From positions 620,001 through 684,000 of the forward strand of contig NZ_CP085990.1 of the NCBI RefSeq assembly GCF_020736705.1: a stretch of 64,000 nucleotides of DNA. Reading direction: 5' to 3'. Positions 29,291-38,830 of the stretch are shown here, piece by piece; the first letter of the stretch is position 1; every line of letters begins with the position of its first letter. Both the position numbers and the translations under genes were made by a program. The notes under the pieces are model-generated. The model ran no database searches. It was not told the origin of the DNA and saw only the letters and a list, made by a program, of their open reading frames with translations. Source of the DNA: Psychrobacter sanguinis. Its GTDB lineage: Bacteria; Pseudomonadota; Gammaproteobacteria; Pseudomonadales; Moraxellaceae.

Positions 29291-29631
29291 TACCCATCAC
29301 TCACATCTGGCTATCCACCACGCCCATGGACATGCGATGTGGTAGTGGCAAACTACTGGCCTACATCCTCACCGAGCACCAAAGCATTCGCCCTCACTGT
29401 GCCTACCTGTTTTACAACAAAGCAGGCACACGCCTAAAAGTATTCATTCATGATGGGCTTGGCGTATGGCTTTGTAGCCGTCAGCTCGATGACAATAAAT
29501 TTCATGGCTTAACCAAGCCGCTCACCACCACTCAGACTGGCATCAGTATCAACCGTGAACAATTTAATGCCTTAATCAGTGGACTGCCTTGGCGTAACAT
29601 GGGCAAAGATAAATTAACCCCCATCCTATAA
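29287..29631 (+). CDS. tnpB: IS66 accessory protein TnpB (outer copy)
   Basis: 114 residues, nearly identical to the protein at 26853-27197, with small changes such as TTPMDMRCGSGKLLAYILTEH and KPLTTTQ. It is open and complete but sits in an element whose tnpA is cut and whose tnpC is broken, so it is probably without function in its own element. It could still act in trans for the intact IS66. Confidence 0.88.
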   Translation: MIPITHIWLSTTPMDMRCGSGKLLAYILTEHQSIRPHCAYLFYNKAGTRLKVFIHDGLGVWLCSRQLDDNKFHGLTKPLTTTQTGISINREQFNALISGLPWRNMGKDKLTPIL

Positions 29632-29721
29632 ATAGCAGATGACAGGCAAATAAAACTCTGGCAACATATCGCCATGACTGTTGCCAACTTATCCGACTTA
29701 TCAAAAGACCCCACTTACGCC

Positions 29722-31114
29722 TAATGCCAGTCAGTTAAGGCAAAAACTCAATAAAAGTAATAAAATAGCCCATCTAATAAGTAGATGGGCTATTTTACTA
29801 TGAGACTACAAAACGCTATTAATGAGACGCATAAAAGGATCCCAGACACTCTAGAACAATTTAGTGAATTAATAGACCCTGAGTGGATACAGCAGGCTTT
29901 AGAGTATACCGGCAAAGCGAGCATTAGAAGACGTAAGCTACCTGCCGAACACGTTGTTTGGATAGTCATCGGCACAGCTTTATATCGTAACCGTTCAATT
30001 TGGTATATCACAGAGCAAATGCGGCTTAATATAGACACACAGGCCTGCGTACCCAGCGCTGTGGTACAAGCAAGACAACGCCTCGGGCATGAGCCTCTAA
30101 AGCAGCTATTTCATCAACTAAGTGCTCACTACCAAACAGAATCACGAGCCCAGCAGCAAGACTTTATGGGACTTAGCGTCCAAGCTGTAGACGGTGTCGT
30201 ATACTCACTACCCTATACTGATGAGAACCTTCAGCACTTTAGTTCAAGCAAAGGCAGAACTAAAGAGGCGCCCTATCCCCAAATGCGTTCGGTATGCCTG
30301 ATCAATACTGACACGCATGAGATCATTGACACAACCCTTGGAGATATGGGTCAAGGAGAGATCACATTAGCCCGTCAGCTAAATATTCAAGACAATAGCA
30401 TTACGCTATTTGATAGAGCCTATTTCTCAGCAGACCTACTTATCAGTTGGCAACAAACCCATCCAAACAGTCATTGGCTTATGCGGGCTAAAGATAATCT
30501 GCGTTACACTGTGATTGAAACCTTTAGTGAAGGGGACTACTTGATACAAATGCCGGTTTCTCCCCAAGCTCAAAAGAAAAACCCAAACCTACCCGATACT
30601 TGGCAAGCTCGATTAATTGAGTGTCGTTATGAGGGTAAGACAAGACGATACATAACCTCTTTAATAGATGATAAACGCTTTACTAAGGATAAAGTGGCAC
30701 AGCTGTATTTGCAGCGCTGGGAGATTGAGATGGCTTTCAGGGAAATTAAGTCTGATCTACAGCAGGGGCTGTTGTTAAGAAGTAAGCTGCCACAGCTTGT
30801 GTTACAAGAGTTCTGGGGGCTTATGATTGCTTATAATCTAATAAGACGTTTGATGCGCTATATGGCAGTTAGAGCTAAGGTTAGCCCTCTACGAATTAGC
30901 TTTCATATGGCGTCTATTACGATTGTTGATCTGTTACGGTTTGCGCCTTTACAGGCTGCAGGACTCTTCCCTAAGTTGTTAGATGCAGTTTTAGAGGAAG
31001 GAAAATTGTTTGTCATTCCTGAACGCAGAAAGCGATCTTGCCCGAGGGTGGTTAAGGGCAAACCACAGAAATATCCCAAAAAAAATACCAGTCAGCCTTA
31101 ACTGACTGGCATTA
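29722..31114 (+). mobile_element. IS4 family element (1393 bp) inside the outer IS66 tnpC
   Basis: Inverted repeats TAATGCCAGTCAGTTAAGGC at both ends, and the 11-bp target duplication CCACTTACGCC at 29711-29721 and 31115-31125, a size typical for IS4. The inserted element is intact. Confidence 0.95.
29785..31101 (+). CDS. IS4 family transposase
   Basis: A 438-residue transposase with the IS4 N-terminal domain (MRLQNAINETHKRIPDTLEQFSELIDPEW, from an internal Met) and DDE core. The first Asp is in LSVQAVDGVVYSLP, the second in ITLFDRAYFSADLL, and the YREK signature in YLQRWEIEMAFREIK. The C-terminus is basic. The ATG at 29800 may be the true start; 29785 overlaps the terminal hairpin region. 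No frameshift is needed. Confidence 0.92.
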   Translation: MGYFTMRLQNAINETHKRIPDTLEQFSELIDPEWIQQALEYTGKASIRRRKLPAEHVVWIVIGTALYRNRSIWYITEQMRLNIDTQACVPSAVVQARQRLGHEPLKQLFHQLSAHYQTESRAQQQDFMGLSVQAVDGVVYSLPYTDENLQHFSSSKGRTKEAPYPQMRSVCLINTDTHEIIDTTLGDMGQGEITLARQLNIQDNSITLFDRAYFSADLLISWQQTHPNSHWLMRAKDNLRYTVIETFSEGDYLIQMPVSPQAQKKNPNLPDTWQARLIECRYEGKTRRYITSLIDDKRFTKDKVAQLYLQRWEIEMAFREIKSDLQQGLLLRSKLPQLVLQEFWGLMIAYNLIRRLMRYMAVRAKVSPLRISFHMASITIVDLLRFAPLQAAGLFPKLLDAVLEEGKLFVIPERRKRSCPRVVKGKPQKYPKKNTSQP

Positions 31115-32879
31115 CCACTTACGCCGAGCTTTTGGTGAAAATCCACCTGCTTGAACAGCGTAATGAGCACCTGCAGCAACAAATTGATCAAACAAACACA
31201 AGTCACGATCAACTACAGCAGCTTTTTAACCAAGTGGTTGAAGAAAACCACAAGCTGTATGAACAAGTGCTTGAACTCATCGAAAAACAAAAGCGGCTTA
31301 TTCACCGGCTCTATGGACAAAAAAGCGAAGGCATCACTGACAGACAAACCCGCTTAAACTATGAGGCGGCGCAAGAGGACTTAGCGCAGCTTGAACAAAT
31401 CCGAGATGACTACCTTAGCGGCTTAAGCAAAGAGGAGCTTGCCAAGCTGCCTGCGATTGATCGTACTGAGGCAGAAATCCTCATCGATGAGGGTGAGCTT
31501 GAAGCCGGCAAAGAGATTACAGATGAGCTGCCCTCAGCCACTGATCAGCCTAAAAAAACAAAGCGTGCCAAATACACAGTGATTCCTGACAACCTTGAGG
31601 TGAAAACCCAGGTTCATGAACCACTTACCACCGTCTGTGACTGCGGCTGTCAAATGAAGCGAATTGGAGAGGATAAACAAGACAAACTTGGCATTATCCC
31701 TAAGCAGTTTTATATTGAGCGTCACATCTATCCTAAATGGGTATGCCGTGAGTGTGACATCATTCATCAAGCGGCTACCCCCAAGCAGATTATTAACAAA
31801 AGCATCGCCACCCCAGAGCTGCTTGCACACATCCTTATTAGCAAATATGCAGACCATCAGCCGCTATATCGGCAGAATATTATCTATCAGCGAAGTGGGG
31901 TAACTATCCCCGATGCTACTATGGCAGATTGGGTAGGACGCTGCGGCGTTGCCCTTGAGCCTTTAGTCAGTCGCTTGCATGAACTATTACTGTCAGAGCC
32001 TATCTTACATGCCGATGAAACCCCGGTATCTATCATGAAGAACCATGTAAAGGTAGGCAGTAAATCATTAAAAAAAGGCTATATCTGGGCGTATCTTACG
32101 CCACAGCAAAGCTCCTTAAAAGCGGTGGTCTATGACTTTGCTGAAAGCCGTCGTAATGAGCATCCTAAAGCCTTTTTAGATAAGTGGCGCGGTAAGCTGG
32201 TTTGCGATGATTACAGCGGGTATAAGTTCTTATTTCATCAAGGTGTGACTGAAATCGGTTGTCTGGCCCATGCACGGCGTAAATTTCATGAACTGCATAT
32301 CACTGGGCAAAGTATCGTGAGCATTGAGGCATTAACGTTATTTAGGCAGTTGTATGCTGTTGAACGTGAGATTGATGAGCGATTTGAAAAAAATACACCC
32401 CCAATACCAAGAGATCCCCAAATAGTTCGGCAAATCAGGCAAGAAAAAGCCAAACCGATTGCCGATAAGCTGCACCAATGGTTACAAGAAAAAAGGCAGT
32501 TAACCACTAAAAATGCCAGTATTAGTAAGGCGATGGATTATTGCCTGAAACGTTGGCAGGCGCTGACTCAGTATCTAGATGATGGCAGGCTGCCGATTGA
32601 TAATAATTAGGCGGAGAATCAGATGCGTCCGTGGGCACTTGGGCGTAAAAACTGGTTGTTTGCCGGTTCGCTGCGAAGTGGGCAGCGGGCTGCGAATATT
32701 ATGTCAATCATTCAGTCAGCTCGCTTAAATGGTTTGGATGTGTCTGCTTATTTGACAGACGTGCTAAGACGCCTGCCTATTCAAGAGGATCTGGATGAGT
32801 TGTTACCTCATCGCTGGGTGCCACCGCAATAGGGGTGGTCGGATGCTTACCAAGAAATAAAGAAACTTTTGATACTACT

Positions 32880-34277
32880 CTACTCCTCATCCAACCGACT
32901 AATAGTGACTCCCGTAAAGCCAAAGATAATCGTCAATAATAACGACAAATAACAGAAGAAAGCATAAGGCAAATATTCTAATACCGGGACACCCAGTGCT
33001 TGGCTAATAAACACCCCACACACACTCCAAGGGACTAATGGATTAATCACTGTCCCCGCGTCTTCAACCGTGCGAGATAAATTCTTCGGGTGTAAATGCA
33101 AACGCTCGAAAGTAGGCCTAAACGCCGTACCCGACAAGAGAATACTGAGATACTGCTCGCCAATTAATACATTAATGCTCAATGCCGACATGGCTGCGGC
33201 AAAAATGGCCTGACCCGCTGTGGTCAGCTTATCACGCATACCTGAGAGCAATGCTGGCAAGATACCCAGTGTCTTTAACAGCCCCCCTAAGCTTAACGCC
33301 AATATCACGATGGTCTGAGTAAAGAACATACTCTGAATACCACCGCGAGACAACATACCACCGACTTCTCCTAGCTCCAAATTGCCTGCTGGGGCATAAC
33401 CTGCAAAGAAGTAACTGCCCAACTGCTCGATAGAAGGTGTGCTGTGGATATAAGTCACTATCATCGCTGTGATGATGGTACAAATGATAGTGTAAATAGC
33501 ATTAACACGATATAAAGCCAATACCACCAATACCACAAAGGGCAGTACCGCATAACCATGTATCAGACCACTATCAATTAACTGCTGTTGCAATACCTTA
33601 ACCTGGTATAAGTTGCCAGAGTGAGTCTGTCCGGACAGTATCCAAAATAACAGCACACTGATAATCCAAGCAGGCATTGTGGTATAGACCATATTACGAA
33701 TGTGCTCAAACAGATCAATGCCGACTACAGAGGAAGCAATAGTACCCGTATCTGACAAGGGAGACATTTTATCGCCAAAAAATGCCCCTGAGACCACCGC
33801 CCCTGCGGCAATAGCAACATTGGCATCGAAGGCATTGCTCATACCAATAAAGGCAACGCCAAGCGTGGCGACTGTGGTCAAACTACTGCCCAAAGCAATA
33901 CCAATAATAGAGGTCAACACAAAGGCAGAGATATAATAAAACCGCGGTGAAATAAGTTTAAAGCCAAAGTACATCAGCGTAGGAATGGCACCAGACATCA
34001 TTAATGCAGACACCATCAGTCCGATGAAGAAGAACAGATAAATGGCCCCAATACCACTCATTACCCCAGCAGCCATCTCTGACTGCATGTGACTGAAACT
34101 TAGTCCTCGCATTAATCCCATCAATAGCAAAAAGCACAACGCTAAAATTAAAGACAAATGCGGCACCCAGCCAAAACTGATCATGGTCTCGCCCATAATC
34201 AAGATGACTAGCCCTGCCATTAAAAAGGCAAGTTTGGGATTAAGTTGTGGAATCTGTGCTTGGGAATCGGTCAACAT
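32880..34277 (-). CDS. nhaC: NhaC family Na+/H+ antiporter
   Basis: A 465-residue inner-membrane protein with about 11-12 hydrophobic segments. Family motifs are GSSLTTVATLGVAFIGMSNAF, VSGAFFGDKMSPLSDTGTIASSVVGIDLFEHIRNM (the NhaC substrate site) and, late, DAGTVINPLVPWSVCGVFIS. It exchanges sodium for protons across the inner membrane. Its 3' end lies 30 bases from the right end of the outer IS66, so that element landed just beyond the gene. A 217-base spacer separates it from the divergent aminotransferase gene and must hold both promoters. Confidence 0.88.
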   Translation of the reverse strand: MLTDSQAQIPQLNPKLAFLMAGLVILIMGETMISFGWVPHLSLILALCFLLLMGLMRGLSFSHMQSEMAAGVMSGIGAIYLFFFIGLMVSALMMSGAIPTLMYFGFKLISPRFYYISAFVLTSIIGIALGSSLTTVATLGVAFIGMSNAFDANVAIAAGAVVSGAFFGDKMSPLSDTGTIASSVVGIDLFEHIRNMVYTTMPAWIISVLLFWILSGQTHSGNLYQVKVLQQQLIDSGLIHGYAVLPFVVLVVLALYRVNAIYTIICTIITAMIVTYIHSTPSIEQLGSYFFAGYAPAGNLELGEVGGMLSRGGIQSMFFTQTIVILALSLGGLLKTLGILPALLSGMRDKLTTAGQAIFAAAMSALSINVLIGEQYLSILLSGTAFRPTFERLHLHPKNLSRTVEDAGTVINPLVPWSVCGVFISQALGVPVLEYLPYAFFCYLSLLLTIIFGFTGVTISRLDEE

Positions 34278-34494
34278 ACGCCATCCGTTTGGTTGCAGTC
34301 AGAAGAATGAATCGGCACATGATAACAATTTTTGTCACTTTTAGATAAATTTTAGCAGTCAGTCCGCTTAGATACTTTCGTTTCGAGTTCCATAACACTA
34401 AATGACCCGTTGCTAAAATCTAACGTTGAGTTAACCGTCAATCTGGTTTATTCTTTAATACTGTACGACCAACCACCTTCTGAAAGGAAATAAA

Positions 34495-35691
34495 ATGTTT
34501 GAACGTGTCGAATTCTATGCTGGTGATCCAATCTTAGGCCTTATGGTCGAATATGCAAATGATACCAATCCTAATAAAGTAAACTTAGGCGTTGGCGTTT
34601 TTTATGATGATGATGGCGTATTGCCTGTGCTTGAGTGCGTGAAGACTGCAGAACAACGCATTGCAGATCCTATCTCAGCCCGCCCTTACCTGCCTATGGA
34701 AGGTCTGCCAGGACATCGTAAAGCTTGTCAGAACCTATTATTCGGTAAAGACGCGCCTGTGTTACAACAAAACCGTGTAGCGACCATCGCCACTATCGGC
34801 GGATCAGGTGCTTTAAAAGTTGGTGCAGACTTTATCAATACTTGGTTCCCAGAATCAAAATGCTATGTCAGTGACCCAACTTGGGGCAACCACATTGCCA
34901 TCTTTGAAGGCAGCAGCGTTGAAGTAGGTAAATATCCTTACTATGACAAAGCGACTGGCACAGTGAAATTCGATGCATTGATTGAGTTTCTCAACACTTT
35001 AAATAAGAATGACGTGGTGCTGTTACACCCTTGCTGCCACAACCCAACAGGTGTGGACTTAACTCAGCAGCAGTGGGATCAATTACTACAAGTCATCGAA
35101 GCACGTGGGATAATCCCATTCATGGACATCGCCTATCAAGGCTTTGGCGAAGACATGGACAGCGATGCCTATGCCATTCGTAAAGCGGTTGATATGGGTC
35201 TACCTTTATTTGTCAGTAACTCATTCTCCAAAAACCTATCTTTATATGGTGAGCGCGTGGGTGGCCTATCTGTTGTGTGTCCTACTGAGGAAGAAGCGGC
35301 TCGCGTCTTTGGTCAGTTGAAGTTCACTGTACGCCGTATTTACTCAAGCCCACCATCACATGGTGGCCATGTGGTAGACATCGTGATGAATGATGAAGCT
35401 TTACATGAGCAATGGGTAAGCGAAGTCTATGGCATGCGTGATCGTATCAAAGCCATGCGTTTACAGTTAAAATCAGTACTTGAAGCCAAAGTACCGGGGC
35501 GTAACTTCGACTATCTAACCACTCAAAATGGTATGTTCAGCTTCACTGGTTTAACACCTGGGCAAGTTGAACGCCTAAAAGCAGAGTTCAGTATCTATAT
35601 GGTGTCAAACTCACGTATGTGTGTTGCTGGTTTAAATACCAAAAACATTGATTATGTGGCCAATGCTATGGCGGAAGTGCTTAAAGACTAA
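34495..35691 (+). CDS. tyrB: Aromatic amino acid / aspartate aminotransferase
   Basis: A 398-residue fold-type I PLP enzyme of the AspC/TyrB group. The PLP Lys is K246 in SNSFSKNLSLYGERVGGLSV. Other motifs are VNLGVGVFYDDDG at the N-terminus, HPCCHNPTGVDLTQQQW, FMDIAYQGFGEDMDSDA, and the C-terminal Arg in YMVSNSRMCVAG. It transfers amino groups between aromatic amino acids or aspartate and 2-oxoglutarate. A good ribosome site (GAAAGGAAA) precedes the ATG. Its terminator is displaced by an ISAba1-like insertion. The aspC versus tyrB specificity cannot be decided from sequence alone. Confidence 0.88.
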   Translation: MFERVEFYAGDPILGLMVEYANDTNPNKVNLGVGVFYDDDGVLPVLECVKTAEQRIADPISARPYLPMEGLPGHRKACQNLLFGKDAPVLQQNRVATIATIGGSGALKVGADFINTWFPESKCYVSDPTWGNHIAIFEGSSVEVGKYPYYDKATGTVKFDALIEFLNTLNKNDVVLLHPCCHNPTGVDLTQQQWDQLLQVIEARGIIPFMDIAYQGFGEDMDSDAYAIRKAVDMGLPLFVSNSFSKNLSLYGERVGGLSVVCPTEEEAARVFGQLKFTVRRIYSSPPSHGGHVVDIVMNDEALHEQWVSEVYGMRDRIKAMRLQLKSVLEAKVPGRNFDYLTTQNGMFSFTGLTPGQVERLKAEFSIYMVSNSRMCVAGLNTKNIDYVANAMAEVLKD

Positions 35692-35721
35692 TTGAGTCTT
35701 TGTTTTTTTAAATAGCAGTCA

Positions 35722-36900
35722 CTCTGTACACGACAAAAAAAAGCTGACTAAGGACAAGGCATAATAGTAATTTTTCTTACGAACCACACTATGCCAAACC
35801 TTAATCAGCTCATAAATATATTATCGCAAAACCTAACCATGAACAAGGCAAGATTGACGTGTTTAGGCTTAATTACTCTAGCGATAATACAAGTACAAAG
35901 TAGTAACCTCAAACAAATAGCAAGAGGATTTGTCAAAGGTAGGACAAACAGTAATTACAGACGGCTACAACGCTTCTTTGCACAAGTTGACATAGACCAA
36001 GACCAGTTAGCCAAATTCATCTATCAACTCTTTGACTTAGACGAAGTCATCATCAGCATAGACAGAACCAACTGGAAATGGGGTAAAAAGAACATTAACA
36101 TCTTTTTGCTCAGCGTTGTTCATCAAGGAATCGCTATTCCCTTATACTGGACCCTACTTGATAAAAAAGGTAACAGTAATAGTAATGAGAGATGTGAGCT
36201 CATACAAAAGTTCATCAACACCTTTGGCGCAGACAAAATACAGTATGTATTAGCCGATAGAGAGTTTGTTGGCAAAGAGTGGTTTCAATGGCTAAATAAA
36301 GAGCAAATAAAGTTTTGCATTCGCATCAAACACAACACCCTAGTAGCCAATCATCAGGGTAAATTGGTACAAATAAAGACATTGTTACGTCATCTATCCC
36401 CTCATGAAACGTTTATGTTAGCCAGAGTTGTTCCCGTATATGGCGTTAAAGTTCGTCTATTTGCAAAGCGTGATGCTGACAACGATTATGTCATTATAGC
36501 GACTAACAATTTAGATCATACGGATGCTATGGCTCTTTATAGCAGACGCTGGGAGATTGAAACCTTGTTTTCTTGTTTTAAAGGACGAGGGTTTAATCTT
36601 GAAGATACGCATCTTACACAGTTGGATCGGGTGAGTAAGTTAGTGGCAGTTTGTGCGCTAGCATTTTGTTGGTCATATCGCATTGGGATTAAAACTGTAC
36701 AGCAACACCCTAAAAGACGAAAGCTTAAGAAACATGGTCGACCACAGCAAAGTTTGTTTGCTATTGGTTTGGATGTTTTGATTGATGGTTTGCGTGAGTA
36801 TTTCTTTGCTGGCAATCGACGTGTGTTTGAGGTTCTAATAAGTTATTTGTCTCCTAGTCCACGACCTTTGAGACTTTGAGCATTTTTGTCGTGTACAGAG
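35722..36900 (+). mobile_element. ISAba1-like IS4 family element (1179 bp)
   Basis: The ends are CTCTGTACACGACAAAAA with its complement on the right, very like the ISAba1 terminal repeat. The 9-bp target duplication TAGCAGTCA is at 35713-35721 and 36901-36909. The length is within one base of what I recall for ISAba1. It lies between the aminotransferase gene and its terminator. Confidence 0.93.
35791..36879 (+). CDS. IS4 family transposase (ISAba1 group)
   Basis: A 362-residue single-frame transposase with IISIDRTNWKWGKKNINIFLLSV (first Asp), YVLADREFVGKEWFQWL (second Asp) and the YREK signature in YSRRWEIETLFSCFKGRGFNLEDTHL. The early region has the IS4 motif QIARGFVKGRTNSNYRRLQRFF. In ISAba1 the same product is split over two frames or annotated as two; here it is one continuous frame. 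It appears intact. Confidence 0.93.
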   Translation: MPNLNQLINILSQNLTMNKARLTCLGLITLAIIQVQSSNLKQIARGFVKGRTNSNYRRLQRFFAQVDIDQDQLAKFIYQLFDLDEVIISIDRTNWKWGKKNINIFLLSVVHQGIAIPLYWTLLDKKGNSNSNERCELIQKFINTFGADKIQYVLADREFVGKEWFQWLNKEQIKFCIRIKHNTLVANHQGKLVQIKTLLRHLSPHETFMLARVVPVYGVKVRLFAKRDADNDYVIIATNNLDHTDAMALYSRRWEIETLFSCFKGRGFNLEDTHLTQLDRVSKLVAVCALAFCWSYRIGIKTVQQHPKRRKLKKHGRPQQSLFAIGLDVLIDGLREYFFAGNRRVFEVLISYLSPSPRPLRL

Positions 36901-36971
36901 TAGCAGTCATTTAAATAGGTGTTATTTAAAGGGTAATTATGCTGAATGAGTTAAGTCTTAATTGATTATGC

Positions 36972-36998
36972 AAAAGCCGAGCAATAGCTCGGCTTTTT
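36972..36998 (+). terminator. Rho-independent terminator, originally of the aminotransferase gene
   Basis: The stem AAAGCCGAGC / GCTCGGCTTT with a 4-base loop is followed by T. Removing the ISAba1-like element puts it about 100 bases after the aminotransferase stop. Confidence 0.85.
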
Positions 36999-37060
36999 GT
37001 ATGGATATAGATATTGACTCCACTTGAGAGTTAGATATTAAAGGCATTAAGTCTTCTGGA

Positions 37061-37200
37061 TTGACATACTCCCACCACCAAACCTAACGGTTATGGTGGG
37101 GGAATCTTTGTGACCCATAACAACCTAAGTTGTTACCTTTCGCCATGCCACCTACGCTAATAGGTATAGGCATGGAGGAACTCTTTACACAGTAGCACGT
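37061..37200 (-). ncRNA. Predicted omega RNA (reRNA) of TnpB element 1
   Basis: In IS605-group elements the guide RNA covers the 3' end of tnpB and the right end of the element. Here the minus strand after the stop has conserved-looking stems (around 37145-37180, CATGCC/GGCATG) and ends in GGGAGTATGTCAA. The guide would then be the adjacent host sequence at 37060 and below. This is known for the family; the limits here are inferred. Confidence 0.45.
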
Positions 37201-38312
37201 CCTGCTACATCAGCTAACGCCTGAGAGCGTATATTGCTTGCTGCATTGGTATCACGGTCATGGTGTGTTTGACAGCTAGGACACGTCCAATGACGCACCG
37301 ATAACGGCAGAGTGTTTAATTTGTAATGACAATGCGAACAAATTTTACTACTAGCAAAGAACCGACTCACTTTTAGAATGTTTTTACCATACCAATTCGC
37401 CTTGTAGGTAAGCAGGGTAATAAACTGCCCCCAACCCACGTCATTAATCGCTTTGGCAAGTTTTCGGTTCTTTACCATGTTTTTCACCGCTAAATCTTCT
37501 ATCGCATAACTTGTCGCTTGGTTTTCACAGATAAGGCTATGCGTGATTTGGTGGTGTAAGTCTAAGCGTTGGTTGCGTACTTTTTCATGAATACGAGCAA
37601 CAGCTAATTTTTGTTTTTGATAGTTCTTACTGGTCTTTTGTTTACGAGCAAAGATTTTTTGCTGTATAGCAAGTCGTTTACTGGCTTTGGCTAAATGCTT
37701 TGGGTTATCAAATTTGCTACCATCTGATAGATTGAGTAAGTGACTAATACCTAAGTCAATGCCAACCGTTAATCTAGGTTCAATGGTCGTAGGCGTTGGC
37801 AATATATCAGCATTATCAACCAGTACGCTTGCATAGTATTTGCCTGTTGCTGTCTTACTAATCGTTACTGTTTTCACCTTGCCGACAAATTCACGGCTAA
37901 ACACCGCTTTAATGCCCTTAATTTTAGGTAGATTGATAATACCTTGCTCAAAGTTTACGGTGCAATGTTGAGGGCATTGATAACTACGCTGTGGGATTTT
38001 TTTAGATTTGAACCGTGGAAATTTGGCATGACCTTTGAAGAAGTTAGTAAAAGCGGTATAGACATTTAGTAAGGCATTTAGTAGTGATTGGCTATTGACC
38101 TCGTTTAGCCATGCAAACTGAGCTTTCTTTTTCTTTTTTACTAAATGGCTTTGCATTTTGCTACGTGATAATGATTTGCCAAACATAGCATAGTAGCGTT
38201 TTTGCAATGCCAACGCCCAATTGAACACAAACCGACTACAGCCAAAATGCTTTTCGATTAGCACTCGCTGTTCGTAGTTTGGGTAAATTCTGTATTTATA
38301 GGCTTTAAGCAT
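37185..38312 (-). CDS. tnpB: TnpB, RNA-guided DNA endonuclease (element 1)
   Basis: A 375-residue protein of the OrfB_IS605 family, ancestor-like to Cas12. The RuvC catalytic residues are present: D186 in TVGIDLGISHL, E272 in YAIEDLAVKNM, and D354 in HDRDTNAASN. The zinc ribbon is C325/C328 and C344/C347. The N-terminus has the helix-turn-helix start MLKAYKYRIYPNYEQRVLIEKHFGCSRFVFNWAL. All key residues are intact, so it may cut DNA at sites matching its guide and help retain the element after excision. It shows no close similarity to the second TnpB beyond family motifs. Confidence 0.92.
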   Translation of the reverse strand: MLKAYKYRIYPNYEQRVLIEKHFGCSRFVFNWALALQKRYYAMFGKSLSRSKMQSHLVKKKKKAQFAWLNEVNSQSLLNALLNVYTAFTNFFKGHAKFPRFKSKKIPQRSYQCPQHCTVNFEQGIINLPKIKGIKAVFSREFVGKVKTVTISKTATGKYYASVLVDNADILPTPTTIEPRLTVGIDLGISHLLNLSDGSKFDNPKHLAKASKRLAIQQKIFARKQKTSKNYQKQKLAVARIHEKVRNQRLDLHHQITHSLICENQATSYAIEDLAVKNMVKNRKLAKAINDVGWGQFITLLTYKANWYGKNILKVSRFFASSKICSHCHYKLNTLPLSVRHWTCPSCQTHHDRDTNAASNIRSQALADVAGRATV

Positions 38313-38569
38313 GGTTTGTCAGTCAACTTGAATATAGGTATAACTTAGCATTATTTGCATTTAGCATCAATTATCAGCAATAAACCTAAATCCTTAGAAT
38401 AGGTCGCCCGTGCTTACATCTCCACCTAAATCAAAGATTATAGGTGGAGAATTACGCACGATAAGTTAAAGATATAGTGGGCGAACATATAAATAGTTAC
38501 AGTACTAATCTCGCTAAGCCTACTGTACTAGTAACTGCACTCGGTTGCTTGGTAACATATTTAAAGTTC

Positions 38570-38626
38570 TTTGACTATAGCAGTCCTATTTGACTATAGC
38601 AGTCCTATTTGACTATAGCAGTCCTA
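38570..38626 (+). repeat. Three tandem copies of a 19-bp repeat
   Basis: TTTGACTATAGCAGTCCTA occurs three times head to tail without spacers (38570-38588, 38589-38607, 38608-38626). It lies in the 270 bases between the two TnpB elements, where I see no gene. The core resembles the ATAGCAGTC next to the ISAba1-like element, possibly by chance. Confidence 0.9.
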
Positions 38627-38730
38627 TAAGAGCAATACTATAATGATATAGTTTCTAATCAATTTATAACCAATTTCTAATTACATTCTAAATCATAGCT
38701 TTTGTTAAACTTAGCGTAGATAGAGTACCG

Positions 38731-38830
38731 TTTGACCTCCTTCCCTCCATACAATGAAGGGATTCCCGTTATTGCTACCGAGAACTTCCTAATTCAACGA
38801 GAACAGCCCATGCAGACTAACTACACAAGA
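38731..38830 (-). ncRNA. Predicted omega RNA (reRNA) of TnpB element 2
   Basis: The minus strand after the tnpB stop folds into the right-end hairpin and stops at GGAGGTCAAA, a common right-end form in this group. The guide would be the flanking bases below 38731. Limits are inferred. Confidence 0.4.

Larger units (their letters stand above)
29674..32832 (+). pseudogene. IS66 tnpC of the outer copy, split by IS4 and carrying a stop
   Basis: The first 16 codons (MTVANLSDLSKDPTYA) are at 29674-29721. An IS4 element then follows, and the frame resumes after its duplication with ELLVKIHLLEQRNEHLQ at 31126. Near the catalytic Glu a TAG at 32608-32610 replaces the Trp codon of the intact copy (IDNNWAEN). 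The rest continues in frame to 32832. Two independent lesions show that this copy is dead. Confidence 0.9.
23518..32850 (+). mobile_element. Outer IS66 family element (copy 2), broken by nested insertions
   Basis: Its left end (23518-23567) is identical over 50 bases to the left end of the intact IS66 at 26380. Its right end (GGTCGGATGCTTAC at 32837-32850) is the matching inverted repeat. Between them lie a second-type IS3 element (23571-29145), the remaining IS66 genes (29150-32832) and an IS4 element in tnpC. About 290 bases of IS66, including the start of tnpA, are missing at the IS3 junction. I see no 8-bp duplication at the outer ends (GAATAAAG against CAAGAAAT), so the flanks have changed since insertion. 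Confidence 0.8.
37061..38460 (-). mobile_element. IS200/IS605-group element with TnpB only (element 1)
   Basis: One gene (tnpB) is flanked by subterminal hairpins. The left-end hairpin is at 38419-38450 (TCTCCACCTA paired with TAGGTGGAGA). The right-end hairpin is at 37068-37100 (CCACCACC paired with GGTGGTGG-like bases), next to TTGAC. No tnpA is present. The outer limits are estimated from the hairpins. Confidence 0.7.

Noticed and set aside
38570..38626. Possible CRISPR array
   Set aside because: The three 19-bp units are directly adjacent with no spacers, and no cas genes are in the window.
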